A stretch of DNA of 64,000 bases from Kolteria novifilia (GTDB lineage: Bacteria > Planctomycetota > Planctomycetia > Kolteriales > Kolteriaceae): positions 3,162,001-3,226,000 of the forward strand of contig CP036279.1 in NCBI GenBank assembly GCA_007748055.1, given 5' to 3'. The notes beneath the pieces are model-generated. The model was given only the letters and a program-made list of their open reading frames with translations. It was not told the DNA's origin and did not search any database. The position numbers and the translations under genes were made by a program. Within the stretch, counting starts at the first letter, position 1. Each line of letters opens with the position of its first letter. Shown here piece after piece: positions 36,228-46,553 of this stretch.

Positions 36228-38810
36228 CTAGCCCTTCAGGTCGCTGGTGGCGATCTCCTTGGCGAGCGTGAGAGCCTCGGGAGTCTTCGCCGGATCCTTG
36301 CCACCACCCTGAGCCATGTCGGGGCGACCGCCGCCCTTCCCGCCGACGACCTCGGCGACCTTGCCCAGCCACTTGCCAGCGTGAAGACCCTTCCCGACAA
36401 GATCCTTGCTCACGGCGGCGACCAAATGCACTTTCTCATTCTCACGCGAGGCCAAAAACAGGGCAACAGGACTTGCCTTGCTCTTGAGCACGTCGCTCTG
36501 CTTTCTCAGATCGGCCGGTCCGACCCCTTCGAGCTCGGCCACCACGATCTTCGCGTCGCCCACCGTCAGGGCATTGGTCAGCAGTTCGGCCGTCACATCC
36601 TTGTTCGCCGCGGATTGCTGCTTGCTGGCGGCTTTCTTCAGGTCGCGAATCTCTTGCTGGAGAGCGTCGATTCGTTTGGGAAGATCGACCGGCGGCGCCT
36701 TGACCCGAGCGGCGGCCTGAGAAAGCAATTCCTCCTGTTCGCGCAGATGATCGAGGGCTCGACGACCGGTGAGGGCCGAGATCCGTCGTACGCCCGCCGA
36801 GACCGACTCCTCGCGGACAATCTTGATCGGACCGATCATTCCCGTGTTGCTCGCGTGGCAACCGCCGCAGAACTCCTGGCTGAACGAACCCATCGAGACG
36901 ACGCGAACCGAATCGCCGTACTTCTCACCGAAGAGGGCTTGGGCCCCCATCTTGCGAGCTTCCTCGATGGGGTGGACCGCCCAGCCGATCGCGTCGGCTT
37001 GCATGACATGATCGTTCGCGAAACGTTCGATCCGCTTGAGCTCCTCGGGAGCCACCGCTTTGTCGTGCCGGAAGTCGAAGCGAAGCAAATCGTCCTCGAC
37101 CTTCGATCCGGCCTGGGTGGCGTGGTTGCCGAGCACCTGGTGGAGCCCGGCGTGGAGCACGTGGGTCGCGGAGTGAGCCCGCTGGATGCCGAGACGTCGT
37201 TCGGCATCGATCGCGGCGGTCACTTCCTGGCCGATCTTGGCGCTTCCCTCGCGGATGTGGCCGACGTGAAGGTGGTAGCCGTCGGTTTTCTGAGTGTCTT
37301 GAACCTCGAAGCGGAACCCGTCGGCCTCAAGCATGCCGACATCGCCGACCTGGCCGCCCGATTCCCCGTAAAAGGGGGTTCGGTCCAGAACGATGGTGAG
37401 CGCCGATTCGTGGCCAGTCGCGACGGAGTCCTCGACAAGCTGGTTGTCCGCGATGATCGCCTTGATGGTCGCTTTTCCGCTCTGCTGGTCGTAGCCGACG
37501 AACTCGGTCGTGGGTAGCGTCGACTTGAGCGTCTGGATCGGACCGACGTTGAAGAGCTCTTTGGTGAACGCGCCGGAGCCACTGTCGAGAGCGTGCTGCT
37601 TGACGCTTTGTTCGTAGGCCTCGCGGTCGAGCTTGACGCCGCGCTGCTGGGCCAGTTCCTCGGTCAGCTCGATCGGGAAGCCGTAGGTCGAGTGCAGCTT
37701 GAAGGCGGCCTCGCCGGAGATCTCCTCTCCCTTGGCTTCCGACTCGAAGAGCGACATGCCACGATCGATGGTGTTGAGGAACCGTTCTTCCTCGGCCTTG
37801 ATCGAGCCCGCGACGCCCCCGGCGGTCTTGGCAAGCTCGGGATAGCCCGCCTTCATCGCCTCGACGATCGGGGTTACGAGCTGATGGAGAATGGCTTCGT
37901 CCGTGCCGAGTTGATACGCGTCGAGGACCGCGCGGCGAAGGAGGCGCCTGACGACGTAGCCCTGCTTCTCGTTCGAGGGCATGACGTTCTCGTGCATGCA
38001 GAACGTGACGGTCCGAAGGTGTTCGGAGATGCGCCGCAGCCGTCGCATCTCCTCGTCGGGAGACTTTCCAAGGAGTTGCCCGGCGGCGTCGACGATCGGT
38101 TTGAGGATGTCGATACCGAAGACCGAGTCGACCCCTTGGAGCACGCTGGCGGTCCGCTCCAGTCCCATGCCCGTGTCAATATTCTTGCTGGGAAGCGGCT
38201 CGAGCTGCTTGACGCCGACGCGGTTGAACTGGGTGAAGACGAGGTTCCAGATCTCGACTTCCTTGCCGCCATCGAGCTGAACGAAGATCTCCGAGCAGGG
38301 GCCGCAGACCCCGTTGGGACCATGCGTCGGCGCCCCGGCGGGCCAGAAGTTGTCCTCCTCGTCACAGCGGCGGATGCGCGACGAAGGGACCTTGATCTCC
38401 TCGTTCCAGATGCCGAACGCCTCGTCGTCGTCCTCGTAAACGCTGATCGTCAGCCGATTGCCGTCGATGCCGAGCTTCTGGGTGACGAACTCCCAAGCCC
38501 AGTGGATCGCGTCGCGTTTGAAGTAGTCGCCGAAGCTGAAGTTGCCGAGCATCTCGAAGAACGTCATGTGAAAGGGGGTGACCCCGACGTTCTCGATATC
38601 GCCCGTGCGGATGCACTTTTGGCATGTCGTCGCGCGCGTGAAGTCGGTCTTGCCAATGCCAAGGAATTGCTCCTTGAATTGGTTCATGCCGGCGGGCGTG
38701 AAAAGAACGCTCTGGTCGTTGAGGGGAACCAGCAAATCACTTGGACGGCGCACACATCCCTTACTCTCGAAGAAGTCGAGGTAAGTCTCTCTCAATTCAT
38801 CGGTCTTCAT
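36228..38810 (-). CDS. alaS: alanyl-tRNA synthetase
   Basis: The 860-residue enzyme charges tRNA-Ala. It starts with MKTDELRETYLDFFESKGC, and the class II catalytic domain includes LFTPAGMNQFKEQFLG and TCQKCIRTGDIENVG. The editing-domain zinc motifs are HSATH (about 566-570) and CHASNTG (about 668). The C-terminal dimerisation part with GKGGGRPDMAQGGG is complete. Length is like E. coli AlaRS (876). Its start codon lies inside the end of the protease gene (14-bp overlap), so it is probably translated with recA and the protease. Housekeeping gene. Confidence 0.98.
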   Translation of the reverse strand: MKTDELRETYLDFFESKGCVRRPSDLLVPLNDQSVLFTPAGMNQFKEQFLGIGKTDFTRATTCQKCIRTGDIENVGVTPFHMTFFEMLGNFSFGDYFKRDAIHWAWEFVTQKLGIDGNRLTISVYEDDDEAFGIWNEEIKVPSSRIRRCDEEDNFWPAGAPTHGPNGVCGPCSEIFVQLDGGKEVEIWNLVFTQFNRVGVKQLEPLPSKNIDTGMGLERTASVLQGVDSVFGIDILKPIVDAAGQLLGKSPDEEMRRLRRISEHLRTVTFCMHENVMPSNEKQGYVVRRLLRRAVLDAYQLGTDEAILHQLVTPIVEAMKAGYPELAKTAGGVAGSIKAEEERFLNTIDRGMSLFESEAKGEEISGEAAFKLHSTYGFPIELTEELAQQRGVKLDREAYEQSVKQHALDSGSGAFTKELFNVGPIQTLKSTLPTTEFVGYDQQSGKATIKAIIADNQLVEDSVATGHESALTIVLDRTPFYGESGGQVGDVGMLEADGFRFEVQDTQKTDGYHLHVGHIREGSAKIGQEVTAAIDAERRLGIQRAHSATHVLHAGLHQVLGNHATQAGSKVEDDLLRFDFRHDKAVAPEELKRIERFANDHVMQADAIGWAVHPIEEARKMGAQALFGEKYGDSVRVVSMGSFSQEFCGGCHASNTGMIGPIKIVREESVSAGVRRISALTGRRALDHLREQEELLSQAAARVKAPPVDLPKRIDALQQEIRDLKKAASKQQSAANKDVTAELLTNALTVGDAKIVVAELEGVGPADLRKQSDVLKSKASPVALFLASRENEKVHLVAAVSKDLVGKGLHAGKWLGKVAEVVGGKGGGRPDMAQGGGKDPAKTPEALTLAKEIATSDLKG

Positions 38811-40356
38811 TCGTGTCCTGGTCAGACTTGACTAGCGGGGCCGCGTCAAACGTAATCGGGTCACCGTCGAACAGTTCGAGGCGGACCTCACCGCGGGCCC
38901 TTGCGACTTCCTTCTCGAAGTCGTCGGGGTCGTACAACGTTTTTCCGTTCACTCGGGTAATGATCTGCTTCTCGCGCAAGCCTTTCTCGTAGGCCGGGCT
39001 CCCTTCGGCGACTTCGGCGATGCTGACGCCGCCATGATGGAACGAGGAGCGAACCGGGGCCAACGCGAACCCTTGCTCTTTCATCAGCACCGACAAATGG
39101 TCGACACGGATACCGTTCCAGGTCGGCCGGCGATGGGTGGCGACGATCTTGCCGGAGACGGGGAACTTGGCGAGCGGAATCTTGAGGGCTTGGGTCGTGT
39201 TGCCCCGGAGGACTTTCATGTCCAGGACCGTCCCGACGGGAAAACTCCCGACCTCGAGAATGAGTTCATCCTGGGTTCGGACCGGCTTGCCGTTGATCCC
39301 GACGATCAAATCTCCCTGCCGCAGGCCGAGTCGATAGGCCGGCAAGTGGGGAGCAATCTGGCGAACACGCACGCCGTGGATCGGCGGGGCGTTCGGATCG
39401 AGCGGGGGAGTGAAGATGTCGGTCATCGGGGCGATGCCGAGGAACCCGTACTCCATCTCGCGACCTTCCGCGAGTGTCTTGATCGTCCGCTGAGTGAGCC
39501 GATCGGTCGGCAACGCGAAGCCGCCCGGCGTCTCGAATCCGTTCGCCGCCGCCAACGCCATGGTGACGCCGACGAGTTCGCCGCGGGTATTGACCAAGGC
39601 CCCTCCGGAGACGCCCATGTTTAGACGGGCGTCGGTCTGGACCAAGGTGCGCCCGCTGAAGTGAATCGTCTCCTCTTGCCGAAGGTTGCGCTTCGCGGGT
39701 CGGCGACGAATGTTGCTGACGATCCCCATGGAGGAACTGACCGCTCCGTCGGGTTCGCTAATGCCGAAGGGGTTGCCGATCGCGAGAACGAGCTGGCCGA
39801 CGAACAACGTCGAGCCGTCGGTGATCGTGATCGGCTGAAGATCGAGTTCCGGGAAACCGGCGAGTCGGATGACCGCGAGATCACCTCTGGGATCGGCGGC
39901 GTAAACGGAGCCCAAGTATTGACTTCCGTCACTAAGGCGAATCCGAAGCGCGTACTGCCCCGGAGAGTCGATGACGGGTCGGACGACGTGATAACAGGTG
40001 AGGATTAACCCACGTTCGTCGACCACGATGCCGCTGCCGAAGCCGACCGAGGCGGCATCCCGGGCGGGATCGTTCGGATCGGCGGGGAAGCGGTCGATTC
40101 GCGGCCGACCGACGTTGGCCGGGTCGGCGAAGGGGGACGCCGCGACGCGCTGATCGATAAGAAAAATCGAGCCGACGGACGGCTGCACCTTCTGGATGGC
40201 CCGCTGGAAGACGCTTTGCATTGCGTCGACGACGGCGAGGTCCTTGCTGGGCCCTGGTCCGTCGGCCGCCCGGGAAGGGTTGGTCCAGACGTTTGACGCT
40301 GCCGTCAAGACGACAAGAACCAACGCTTTCCACATGCAACGTGGACCAAGTCTCAT
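38797..40356 (-). CDS. HtrA/DegP-like serine protease with PDZ domains
   Basis: The protein has 519 residues from the ATG at 40356, which has AAGGAA 9 bases upstream; an ATG at 40383 is in frame. A signal peptide (MWKALVLVVLTAASNVW) is followed by a trypsin-like domain: His in ILTCYHVV, Asp in PRGDLAVIRL, Ser in MGVSGGALVN. The usual GNSGG is GVSGG here, with the Ser kept. Two PDZ domains follow, around VRQIAPHLPAYRLGLRQGDLIV and VAEGSPAYEKGLREKQIIT. A periplasmic quality-control protease or chaperone is likely. It sits between recA and alaS, an unusual position. Confidence 0.93.
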   Translation of the reverse strand: MRLGPRCMWKALVLVVLTAASNVWTNPSRAADGPGPSKDLAVVDAMQSVFQRAIQKVQPSVGSIFLIDQRVAASPFADPANVGRPRIDRFPADPNDPARDAASVGFGSGIVVDERGLILTCYHVVRPVIDSPGQYALRIRLSDGSQYLGSVYAADPRGDLAVIRLAGFPELDLQPITITDGSTLFVGQLVLAIGNPFGISEPDGAVSSSMGIVSNIRRRPAKRNLRQEETIHFSGRTLVQTDARLNMGVSGGALVNTRGELVGVTMALAAANGFETPGGFALPTDRLTQRTIKTLAEGREMEYGFLGIAPMTDIFTPPLDPNAPPIHGVRVRQIAPHLPAYRLGLRQGDLIVGINGKPVRTQDELILEVGSFPVGTVLDMKVLRGNTTQALKIPLAKFPVSGKIVATHRRPTWNGIRVDHLSVLMKEQGFALAPVRSSFHHGGVSIAEVAEGSPAYEKGLREKQIITRVNGKTLYDPDDFEKEVARARGEVRLELFDGDPITFDAAPLVKSDQDTNEDR

Positions 40357-40404
40357 CCGTCGTGATTCCTTGGGAGCATCCATGCCCCGCCAAGACCGCT
40401 CGCA

Positions 40405-41472
40405 CTACGTGCCCGAGCGGACCCGAGCACCGTCAGACTCGACGGGAGGCGACTCTTCAGCCGCTTGGGCCGGGGCGGGACTTCGCTTCTGAAGAATCTT
40501 ATCGCGAATCTCGCTGAAGATCTCGGGTGATTCGCGGAGAAAATTCTTCGCATTTTCACGTCCCTGTCCCAAGCGGATGTCGCCGTAGCTGAGCCAGGAA
40601 CCACTCTTTCCAATAATTCGGTCCGCGATGCCGAGATCGATCACGTCTCCCTCGCGGCTGACCCCCTCATTGTACATCAGGTCGAACTCGGCCGTCCGAA
40701 ATGGGGGCGCGATCTTGTTTTTCACCACCTTCGCCCGGATCCGCGAACCGACCACTTCGTCGCCATCCTTGATCTGGGAGATGCGGCGAACATCGATCCG
40801 GCACGAGGAATAGAACTTCAGCCCCAGACCACCCGTGGTCGTCTCGGGATTGCCGAACATCACGCCGATCTTCTGGCGAATCTGGTTGATGAAGACGAGG
40901 ACCGTCCTGCTTCGGGCCAGGGCTCCGGTCAGCTTGCGAAGCGCCTGGCTCATCAGTCGGGCTTGCAGGCCGACGTGGGAATCACCCATCTCGCCCTCGA
41001 GTTCCGCCCGAGGGACCAGAGCGGCGACCGAGTCGATGACGATAATGTCGACCGCATCCGATTTGACCAGCATTTCCGTGATCTGCAGAGCTTCTTCCGC
41101 GCTGGAGGGTTGGCTGACGAGAAGGTTCTCGATGTCGACGCCGACTCTCTTGGCCCAACTCGGGTCGAGGGCGTGTTCCGCGTCGACAAAGGCGGCCACC
41201 CCGCCGGCTCGCTGGGCTTCCGCCACCACGTGCAGCGCGATGGTCGTCTTGCCGCTCGATTCCGGGCCAAAGAGCTCGACAATGCGGCCTCTGGGGACAC
41301 CCGCGCCGCCGAGCGCCAAGTCGAGCGAGAGGGCGCCGGAGGAGATGCCGTCGATCTTCTGCGCCTGTGACGCCCCCAACTTCATGATGGAGCCCTTGCC
41401 GAACTGCTTTTCCACAAGCTGCAAGGTGCTCTTGAGGGCCTTGTCGTTGGTAGAGCCATTGTTACTGGCCAT
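40405..41472 (-). CDS. recA: RecA recombinase
   Basis: The 355-residue RecA has Walker A GPESSGKT (about 69-76), VDAEHALD, Walker [11 protein letters not shown], loop L1 [14 protein letters not shown], loop L2 [20 protein letters not shown] and a short acidic tail. It drives strand exchange and LexA cleavage in the SOS response. First gene of a probable recA - protease - alaS unit (48 bp to the protease). A good sigma-70 promoter and a LexA-box-like site lie upstream. No recX is present. Confidence 0.98.
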   Translation of the reverse strand: MASNNGSTNDKALKSTLQLVEKQFGKGSIMKLGASQAQKIDGISSGALSLDLALGGAGVPRGRIVELFGPESSGKTTIALHVVAEAQRAGGVAAFVDAEHALDPSWAKRVGVDIENLLVSQPSSAEEALQITEMLVKSDAVDIIVIDSVAALVPRAELEGEMGDSHVGLQARLMSQALRKLTGALARSRTVLVFINQIRQKIGVMFGNPETTTGGLGLKFYSSCRIDVRRISQIKDGDEVVGSRIRAKVVKNKIAPPFRTAEFDLMYNEGVSREGDVIDLGIADRIIGKSGSWLSYGDIRLGQGRENAKNFLRESPEIFSEIRDKILQKRSPAPAQAAEESPPVESDGARVRSGT

Positions 41473-41581
41473 GGAATTCCCCTTGTGCGTGTGAAAAGCC
41501 GCTTCTGCGTGAACGTGAGCGATCGGCTCGAACGTCGATGGATCCGGGCGTCGAGAGCCTTCCGTCCATCCTTAGGATAGT

Positions 41582-41621
41582 GTACGTAGGTTCATTATAC
41601 CTTGGGTCGGGAACTCGACAA
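41582..41621 (-). promoter_or_regulatory. recA promoter with a LexA-box-like site
   Basis: On the minus strand, TTGTCG (41616-41621) and TATAAT (41594-41599) are 16 bases apart, putting the start at about 41587. The 12 bases just after the -10 (41582-41593) read GAACCTACGTAC, one base off the Gram-positive LexA consensus GAACnnnnGTTC. The site overlaps the start point, where a repressor would act. The -10 is strong; the LexA reading is inference. Confidence 0.5.
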
Positions 41622-41822
41622 CGGAAGTTCAACAAATTTCCGAGCTTTGTCTAGCGGAGTTGACGCAACCTACCTTCTCGGAGTAAGCCGTGGGGACGGC
41701 GGAGTGTGGTGAACCTTTCCTATCGAACCGACTCGATGGCCCCATCCGCCCAGTTTGCGCAAAGGCGCGATTCGCGGGGGCTTCTCCCGGACGTCGCGAC
41801 GATGGGTCAGGGGCAATCACGG

Positions 41823-44800
41823 ATGTTCTTCGTCGATCTCGTTTCGATTGGGATTCGGCTCTTCGCCGTCGTCGTGTCCTGGCTCTTGGTGCGTCGCCAT
41901 CGGGACTGGCGTCTCGAGCCGCTGACGATCACCGTCGCGGTGCTCGCCGGATCGCAGATTCCCGACCTCTTCGTGCAGGATGAGGGCGTCAAGATTCTCG
42001 TCTATCGGGAGATGGCCGCTCTCGCGATCAGCCTGCTCGTCCTCGCAAGTCTCTATTTTCTCCATCGTGCCCTGTCCGCCTACGAAAAGCGCGAGCTCGA
42101 ACGCGAAAAGCAGATCATCCTCTATCGCGGGCTTTGGGAAGCGTTGCCCGAACCGGCTTGGCGGACCTCCAGCGACGAAACCCCCACGCTGATCAATCCG
42201 GCGCTGAAGCGATTGGTCAGCGGCGCCTCGACCGATCGGGAACCCTTCGAACCGGCGAAGATGCTGGCGGGCGACGCCTCCGGAGACTCGAGTGGCGAGG
42301 TTCTTCCGCTGACGCCCTCGCAGCCGTCGCGGCGCCGCGTCTATCAGTTGGGCACCAAGGCCGGTGACCGCTGGTATCGCTGGACCGAGGGGGCGACGTT
42401 CGACGACGCTGGCAAGCTTGAGTCGATGCTCGCGGTCGGTTTCGACTCGACCGACGAGTACGAAGTCGAGCGCCGCCGCCAGTTCATCGGTCAGGCCTTC
42501 GCGAGCCTCCCCGTGCCGGCCCTCCTGACCGAGTCGAAGGCCGGCTCCTGTATCGTCGAGGTCGCCAATAGCGCCTTCGCGGCCATGGTGGGAAAGAGCG
42601 TTGCCGAAGTGGAGGGCCGATCGCTCGTCGACCTGCTCGGCGCCGCGATGGCCAACGACGATCTCCTCCGCATCGGGCAGGCCGGCGTGGAGTCGCAGTC
42701 GCTGACGTTGCAGGCGGCATGCCGGGGCGAGACCTACGACATCGCCGCGACGCCGTTGACGCAGGTTCAAGGTCGTGACGGTTTGGTCGCGTGGGTCTGG
42801 CATGACGTCACGACCCGGGTTCGTGATCTTGATGCCGCGCGGTCCGACATCGCCAAGCTTGCCGAGGAGCTGCAAGCGACACGCGAGAAAGCGTCCCGGT
42901 TGACGGAAGAGCTTCAAGAGTCGCGCCGAGAGGTTGCCAGTCTTACCGAGGAACTCGAGAAGGCTCGCGAGCAAACCAACCGAATCAGCGCGATCATCGA
43001 TTCGCTTCCGATTGTGGTCTTCGACGTCGACCATCACGGTGGGCAGTTCACCCCGCAGTTCGTCGGGGGGCGGTGCGAAGGGATCCTCGGCGTTTCCCGC
43101 GACGATGTCCTTGGGCGGGCGCCGTCGTGGATGCCGGGACTCTTGCCGGACGATGGAGTCATCGATGTCAGCACCACGCGCGAAACCAAATCGCGCGACG
43201 TGCGCATCGGGAACGAAGGGCGCTGGCTCCGCACTCTCGCCATCCCGCGAGTGGGACGCGATGGGTCTCCCGGTTGGGCGGGAGCGATCCTCGACTTTTC
43301 GGCGACGAAGCTCAAGGCGCTCTCCGATCAAGAGGCGTTGGAGCAGTTCCAGGGTATCCTGGGCGCGATGCCCGACTTGTTGATCGCCACCGATGCGGAC
43401 TTGGCGGTGGAGAAGGTCTACGGTTCCGTCGAGGGGCTGGTCAGCGAGTCGCTGGTCGGCCACAACCTCGCCGAGCAGCTCGCGTCGGAGGCCGCGGTGA
43501 TCGACCAGGCCTGCGAGCGAGCTGGGCGTGGAAGCGGTCCGGTGGAGTTGACGCTTCAGCTCCGTTCGTTGGGCGAGCGGTTCTTTGGGACGCGGGTCGC
43601 GGCGCTCTCGGGGGGGCCGGGCTCGGGCGGTTTCCTCTTCGCGCTTCGTGATGTGACGAAGTGGCTCGACTACGAGAGACGGTTGCACGCGAGCGAACGG
43701 CGCATCGGCGAGGCCGAACGTGGCGGTCGAGCGGGAACCTGGCGACTGGACCTACAGGATGGTCGCTTCGAGTGGTCGCCCGGTCTCTTCACGCTGCTCG
43801 AGCGCGATCCCGAGATGGGGCCGCCCGACTGGAATGGGTTCCTCGCCCTGACGGAGGAACCACGTCGTTCCGAGGTGGAGAAGGTTCGCCAGATCGCGGT
43901 CGATCAGGGCGAGACCTATGTCGTCGAATGGCGTCACAGCCCTTCGGACGAGCGTCATCACTGGATTCGCGAGCGGGGCTGGGCCGAGCGAGACGCCTCC
44001 GGACGGATCGTGGCCGTCAACGGCTACCTCGTCGACGTGACCGACACGTTCGATTCCTCGGCCAGGCTTCAGCGGTCGATCGACTTCTTGACGGAGCTCT
44101 TCGCGACCACCCCGGCGCCAATGATCCTCATCGACGATGAGGGCCGCATCGAACGCCACAGCAACGAATGGTTGCGACTCGTCGGAGAGCATCCCGATGG
44201 TTGGGTGGGCCGCGATTGGCTCGAACAGTCCTCCTCCGATCGGGACCGGGAGGAGGCCCAGATGGCCCTCGAGCTGCTTCAGGAACAAAACGAAGCCTCG
44301 ACGTGGACCCACGCGTTGTTGACCGCCGATGTCACCGAGCGGACCTTCTCTTGGGCGGCGGCTCCGGTCTTGGATGCGGCGGAGCGTCGTCGGGGCATCC
44401 TCGTCGTCGGGCACGACCTGACGAGTCTCCAGGAAACGGAACGTTCGCTGCGACGTTCCCGCGATCGCTACCAGGCGGTTCTCGAGCAAGCGCCGATTCC
44501 GTTGCTACTGCTCGATGTGGCCAGCGCGCGATGCTTGCAACTCAATACGTCGGCCCAGCGGCTCCTGGGGTGGTCTCAGGAGGAGGCGCCGTCGCGAACG
44601 CTCTTCGAACTCGCCGTCGATGGGGACGCGGTCGCGATGCGCGAGTCTTGGGGAGGGATCGCGCACGACGAAGTCGTCGATGTTCGGGTGTCACGACTGG
44701 ACGAGGAACGGCAACGATTGCTTCGCGTCGTCGCCCAGCGCGTTAAGGGCGAGGACTGGGAGGCCGCCCTCGCGGTGGTCGACGATGTCTCCGAATTGCG

Positions 44801-46376
44801 CGATCTCCAGTTGGAGTTGGCGCGGCAGCGCGACGACTTCGAACAGCGGATCCAAGAGATCTTGCTCGAGTGGGAAGAGAAGATCAATCGGGAGCGCGAG
44901 CGTTTTCAGCACTTGCTCGGCTCGCTGGACGATGCCCTTCTGACGACCGATGCGCGCCACACGATCACGCTCTGCGCCGGGACGAGCGACCGTCTCTTCG
45001 GTCGCACGACGAGCGAACTGATCGGGGCGCCGATCGAAGAGTTCCTGGCGGTGCTTCCCGACGAGTTTCGGGGGAGAGTCGACACGGAGACCAGGCCGAT
45101 TCTCATCAGCGAGCCCTTGCCGAGCCGGATCGCCGTGAAGCGTTCGGACGGGACGATCGTTCCCGCCGAGGTGACCCGAACACGGTTCCAGGGGCAGGAC
45201 GAAGTGGTCTACGTCTACTTCCTGCGCGACATCCGCGAACGGGCGACGCGCGAGCGACTCGAGCTTCGTCGGCGGGTGATGGAATCGCTCAAGGTCATGG
45301 CGCGTGGACTCGCCGGCGACTTTGGGCATTGGTTGGCGGTGATCTACGGCTACGCCGACTTGGCCTCGAGTCTGGTCGATCCCAAGGGACGGCTCTACGG
45401 CTACGTCGATCGTTCGCGCATCGCCGCGGCCCATGCCTCGGAGGTCGTCTCGCAGCTTCTCGCCTTTAGCGGTGCGTGTGAACAGCGAACCTTGGTCATC
45501 GACGTCGGGACGCTGGTGGAGCAGTTGGAGCCGCAACTCGTCGACGTGGCATCTCCGCACGCGGAGTTGCGGCTTCACGTCCCGACGGAGCCGGCGTTGG
45601 CCCTGGTCGATCCGCGCGATCTTCGGATCATCGTCACGAGTCTCGTCGAGCATGCCACGGCGGTGGTGGGCGATCTGCGCGGGGTGATCGATCTCAACGT
45701 CACCCTTGGCGATCGGTCGGAGAGTTTCGACACCCATCTGCGTCACTACGTGTGCGTTTCGGTGCGCGAGTCGGTGTCGACGCTCCACGAGGAGGACGCC
45801 GATCGTCTCTTCGAACCATTCTACCAGTCGGCGTCGGGCGATCTCCCGCGCGGCATGCAACTCGCCGTGGTGCATGGCTTGGCGACGGCGAGTCGTGGCC
45901 GGGTGGAGGCGAAGGGGCTGGACGAAGGGGGGAGCGCGATTTCGGTCTACCTGCCTCGGGCGGAGGAGGGAACACCGCACGGCGACGTCCCCGATCTCAT
46001 CTCCCAGGATCAGCAGTCCTCCCGCGTTCTTCTCGTGGTGACTCACGAGGCGCTGCGGGAGATGCTCGAGGAGACGCTCGGAGTTCTGGGGCACAGCGTG
46101 ACCCACTGCGCCAATGCCCGCGGGGCGCTGGCGCGGTTCGAGCAGGACTTCACCAACTTCGACCTCGTGGTCGCCGAGCAATCGCTAGCGGATCTCTCCG
46201 GCGACTACATCTTGCGGGAGATGAAACGGTTGAACCCGGACTTGAAGGTGCTCCTGCTGGCGGGCTACGGCGACGAGGTTTCGGCCGAGGCGCTCGAGGA
46301 ACTCGGATTGGAAACGCCGCTGCACATGCCGGTCGGTCGTCGTGAGATCGCGGAAGCGGTCGCCCGCCTCGGGTGA
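41823..46376 (+). CDS. giant multi-PAS pseudo-hybrid histidine kinase
   Basis: The protein has 1517 residues from the ATG at 41823, where AGGGG lies 9 bases upstream and the first TM helix begins at once. In-frame starts reach back to GTG 41706. Three TM segments are followed by about eight PAS domains and a coiled coil (Lys/Glu heptads coded at about 42840-42990). The C-terminus has an NtrB-like kinase and a receiver domain, but both have lost their key residues. AHDFNN is AGDFGH (His lost, codon 45315), DxGxG is ESVST, and the G2 box is PRGMQL. In the receiver the phospho-Asp is Glu (46176) and the conserved Lys is Met (46326). It is divergent from recA. It probably senses signals through the PAS domains without phosphotransfer. 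Confidence 0.9.
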   Translation: MFFVDLVSIGIRLFAVVVSWLLVRRHRDWRLEPLTITVAVLAGSQIPDLFVQDEGVKILVYREMAALAISLLVLASLYFLHRALSAYEKRELEREKQIILYRGLWEALPEPAWRTSSDETPTLINPALKRLVSGASTDREPFEPAKMLAGDASGDSSGEVLPLTPSQPSRRRVYQLGTKAGDRWYRWTEGATFDDAGKLESMLAVGFDSTDEYEVERRRQFIGQAFASLPVPALLTESKAGSCIVEVANSAFAAMVGKSVAEVEGRSLVDLLGAAMANDDLLRIGQAGVESQSLTLQAACRGETYDIAATPLTQVQGRDGLVAWVWHDVTTRVRDLDAARSDIAKLAEELQATREKASRLTEELQESRREVASLTEELEKAREQTNRISAIIDSLPIVVFDVDHHGGQFTPQFVGGRCEGILGVSRDDVLGRAPSWMPGLLPDDGVIDVSTTRETKSRDVRIGNEGRWLRTLAIPRVGRDGSPGWAGAILDFSATKLKALSDQEALEQFQGILGAMPDLLIATDADLAVEKVYGSVEGLVSESLVGHNLAEQLASEAAVIDQACERAGRGSGPVELTLQLRSLGERFFGTRVAALSGGPGSGGFLFALRDVTKWLDYERRLHASERRIGEAERGGRAGTWRLDLQDGRFEWSPGLFTLLERDPEMGPPDWNGFLALTEEPRRSEVEKVRQIAVDQGETYVVEWRHSPSDERHHWIRERGWAERDASGRIVAVNGYLVDVTDTFDSSARLQRSIDFLTELFATTPAPMILIDDEGRIERHSNEWLRLVGEHPDGWVGRDWLEQSSSDRDREEAQMALELLQEQNEASTWTHALLTADVTERTFSWAAAPVLDAAERRRGILVVGHDLTSLQETERSLRRSRDRYQAVLEQAPIPLLLLDVASARCLQLNTSAQRLLGWSQEEAPSRTLFELAVDGDAVAMRESWGGIAHDEVVDVRVSRLDEERQRLLRVVAQRVKGEDWEAALAVVDDVSELRDLQLELARQRDDFEQRIQEILLEWEEKINRERERFQHLLGSLDDALLTTDARHTITLCAGTSDRLFGRTTSELIGAPIEEFLAVLPDEFRGRVDTETRPILISEPLPSRIAVKRSDGTIVPAEVTRTRFQGQDEVVYVYFLRDIRERATRERLELRRRVMESLKVMARGLAGDFGHWLAVIYGYADLASSLVDPKGRLYGYVDRSRIAAAHASEVVSQLLAFSGACEQRTLVIDVGTLVEQLEPQLVDVASPHAELRLHVPTEPALALVDPRDLRIIVTSLVEHATAVVGDLRGVIDLNVTLGDRSESFDTHLRHYVCVSVRESVSTLHEEDADRLFEPFYQSASGDLPRGMQLAVVHGLATASRGRVEAKGLDEGGSAISVYLPRAEEGTPHGDVPDLISQDQQSSRVLLVVTHEALREMLEETLGVLGHSVTHCANARGALARFEQDFTNFDLVVAEQSLADLSGDYILREMKRLNPDLKVLLLAGYGDEVSAEALEELGLETPLHMPVGRREIAEAVARLG

Positions 46377-46507
46377 GCGAGCGAGTCTTTGTCTTGTAGG
46401 AAGTCGTCGAATCAGAGACCGACTCCGCATGCACCCGGTAGTTTCATTTCGCGTCATCTCTTTCTCCGATCATGTGGGGGCGTGCCAAGTCAACGGCGTG
46501 TCCCTCT

Positions 46508-46553
46508 TGCCCACGGCGAGCGTGTCCCTCATGCCCACGGCGAGCGTGGGCAG
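46508..46553. repeat. family B palindrome, partly duplicated
   Basis: Two neighbouring copies of GCCCACGGCGAGCGTG form this site, the second closing with GGGCAGGCACCC. It lies in the 676-bp spacer 46377-47052. The rest of that spacer holds a family A copy at 46866 and no convincing gene. Confidence 0.75.
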
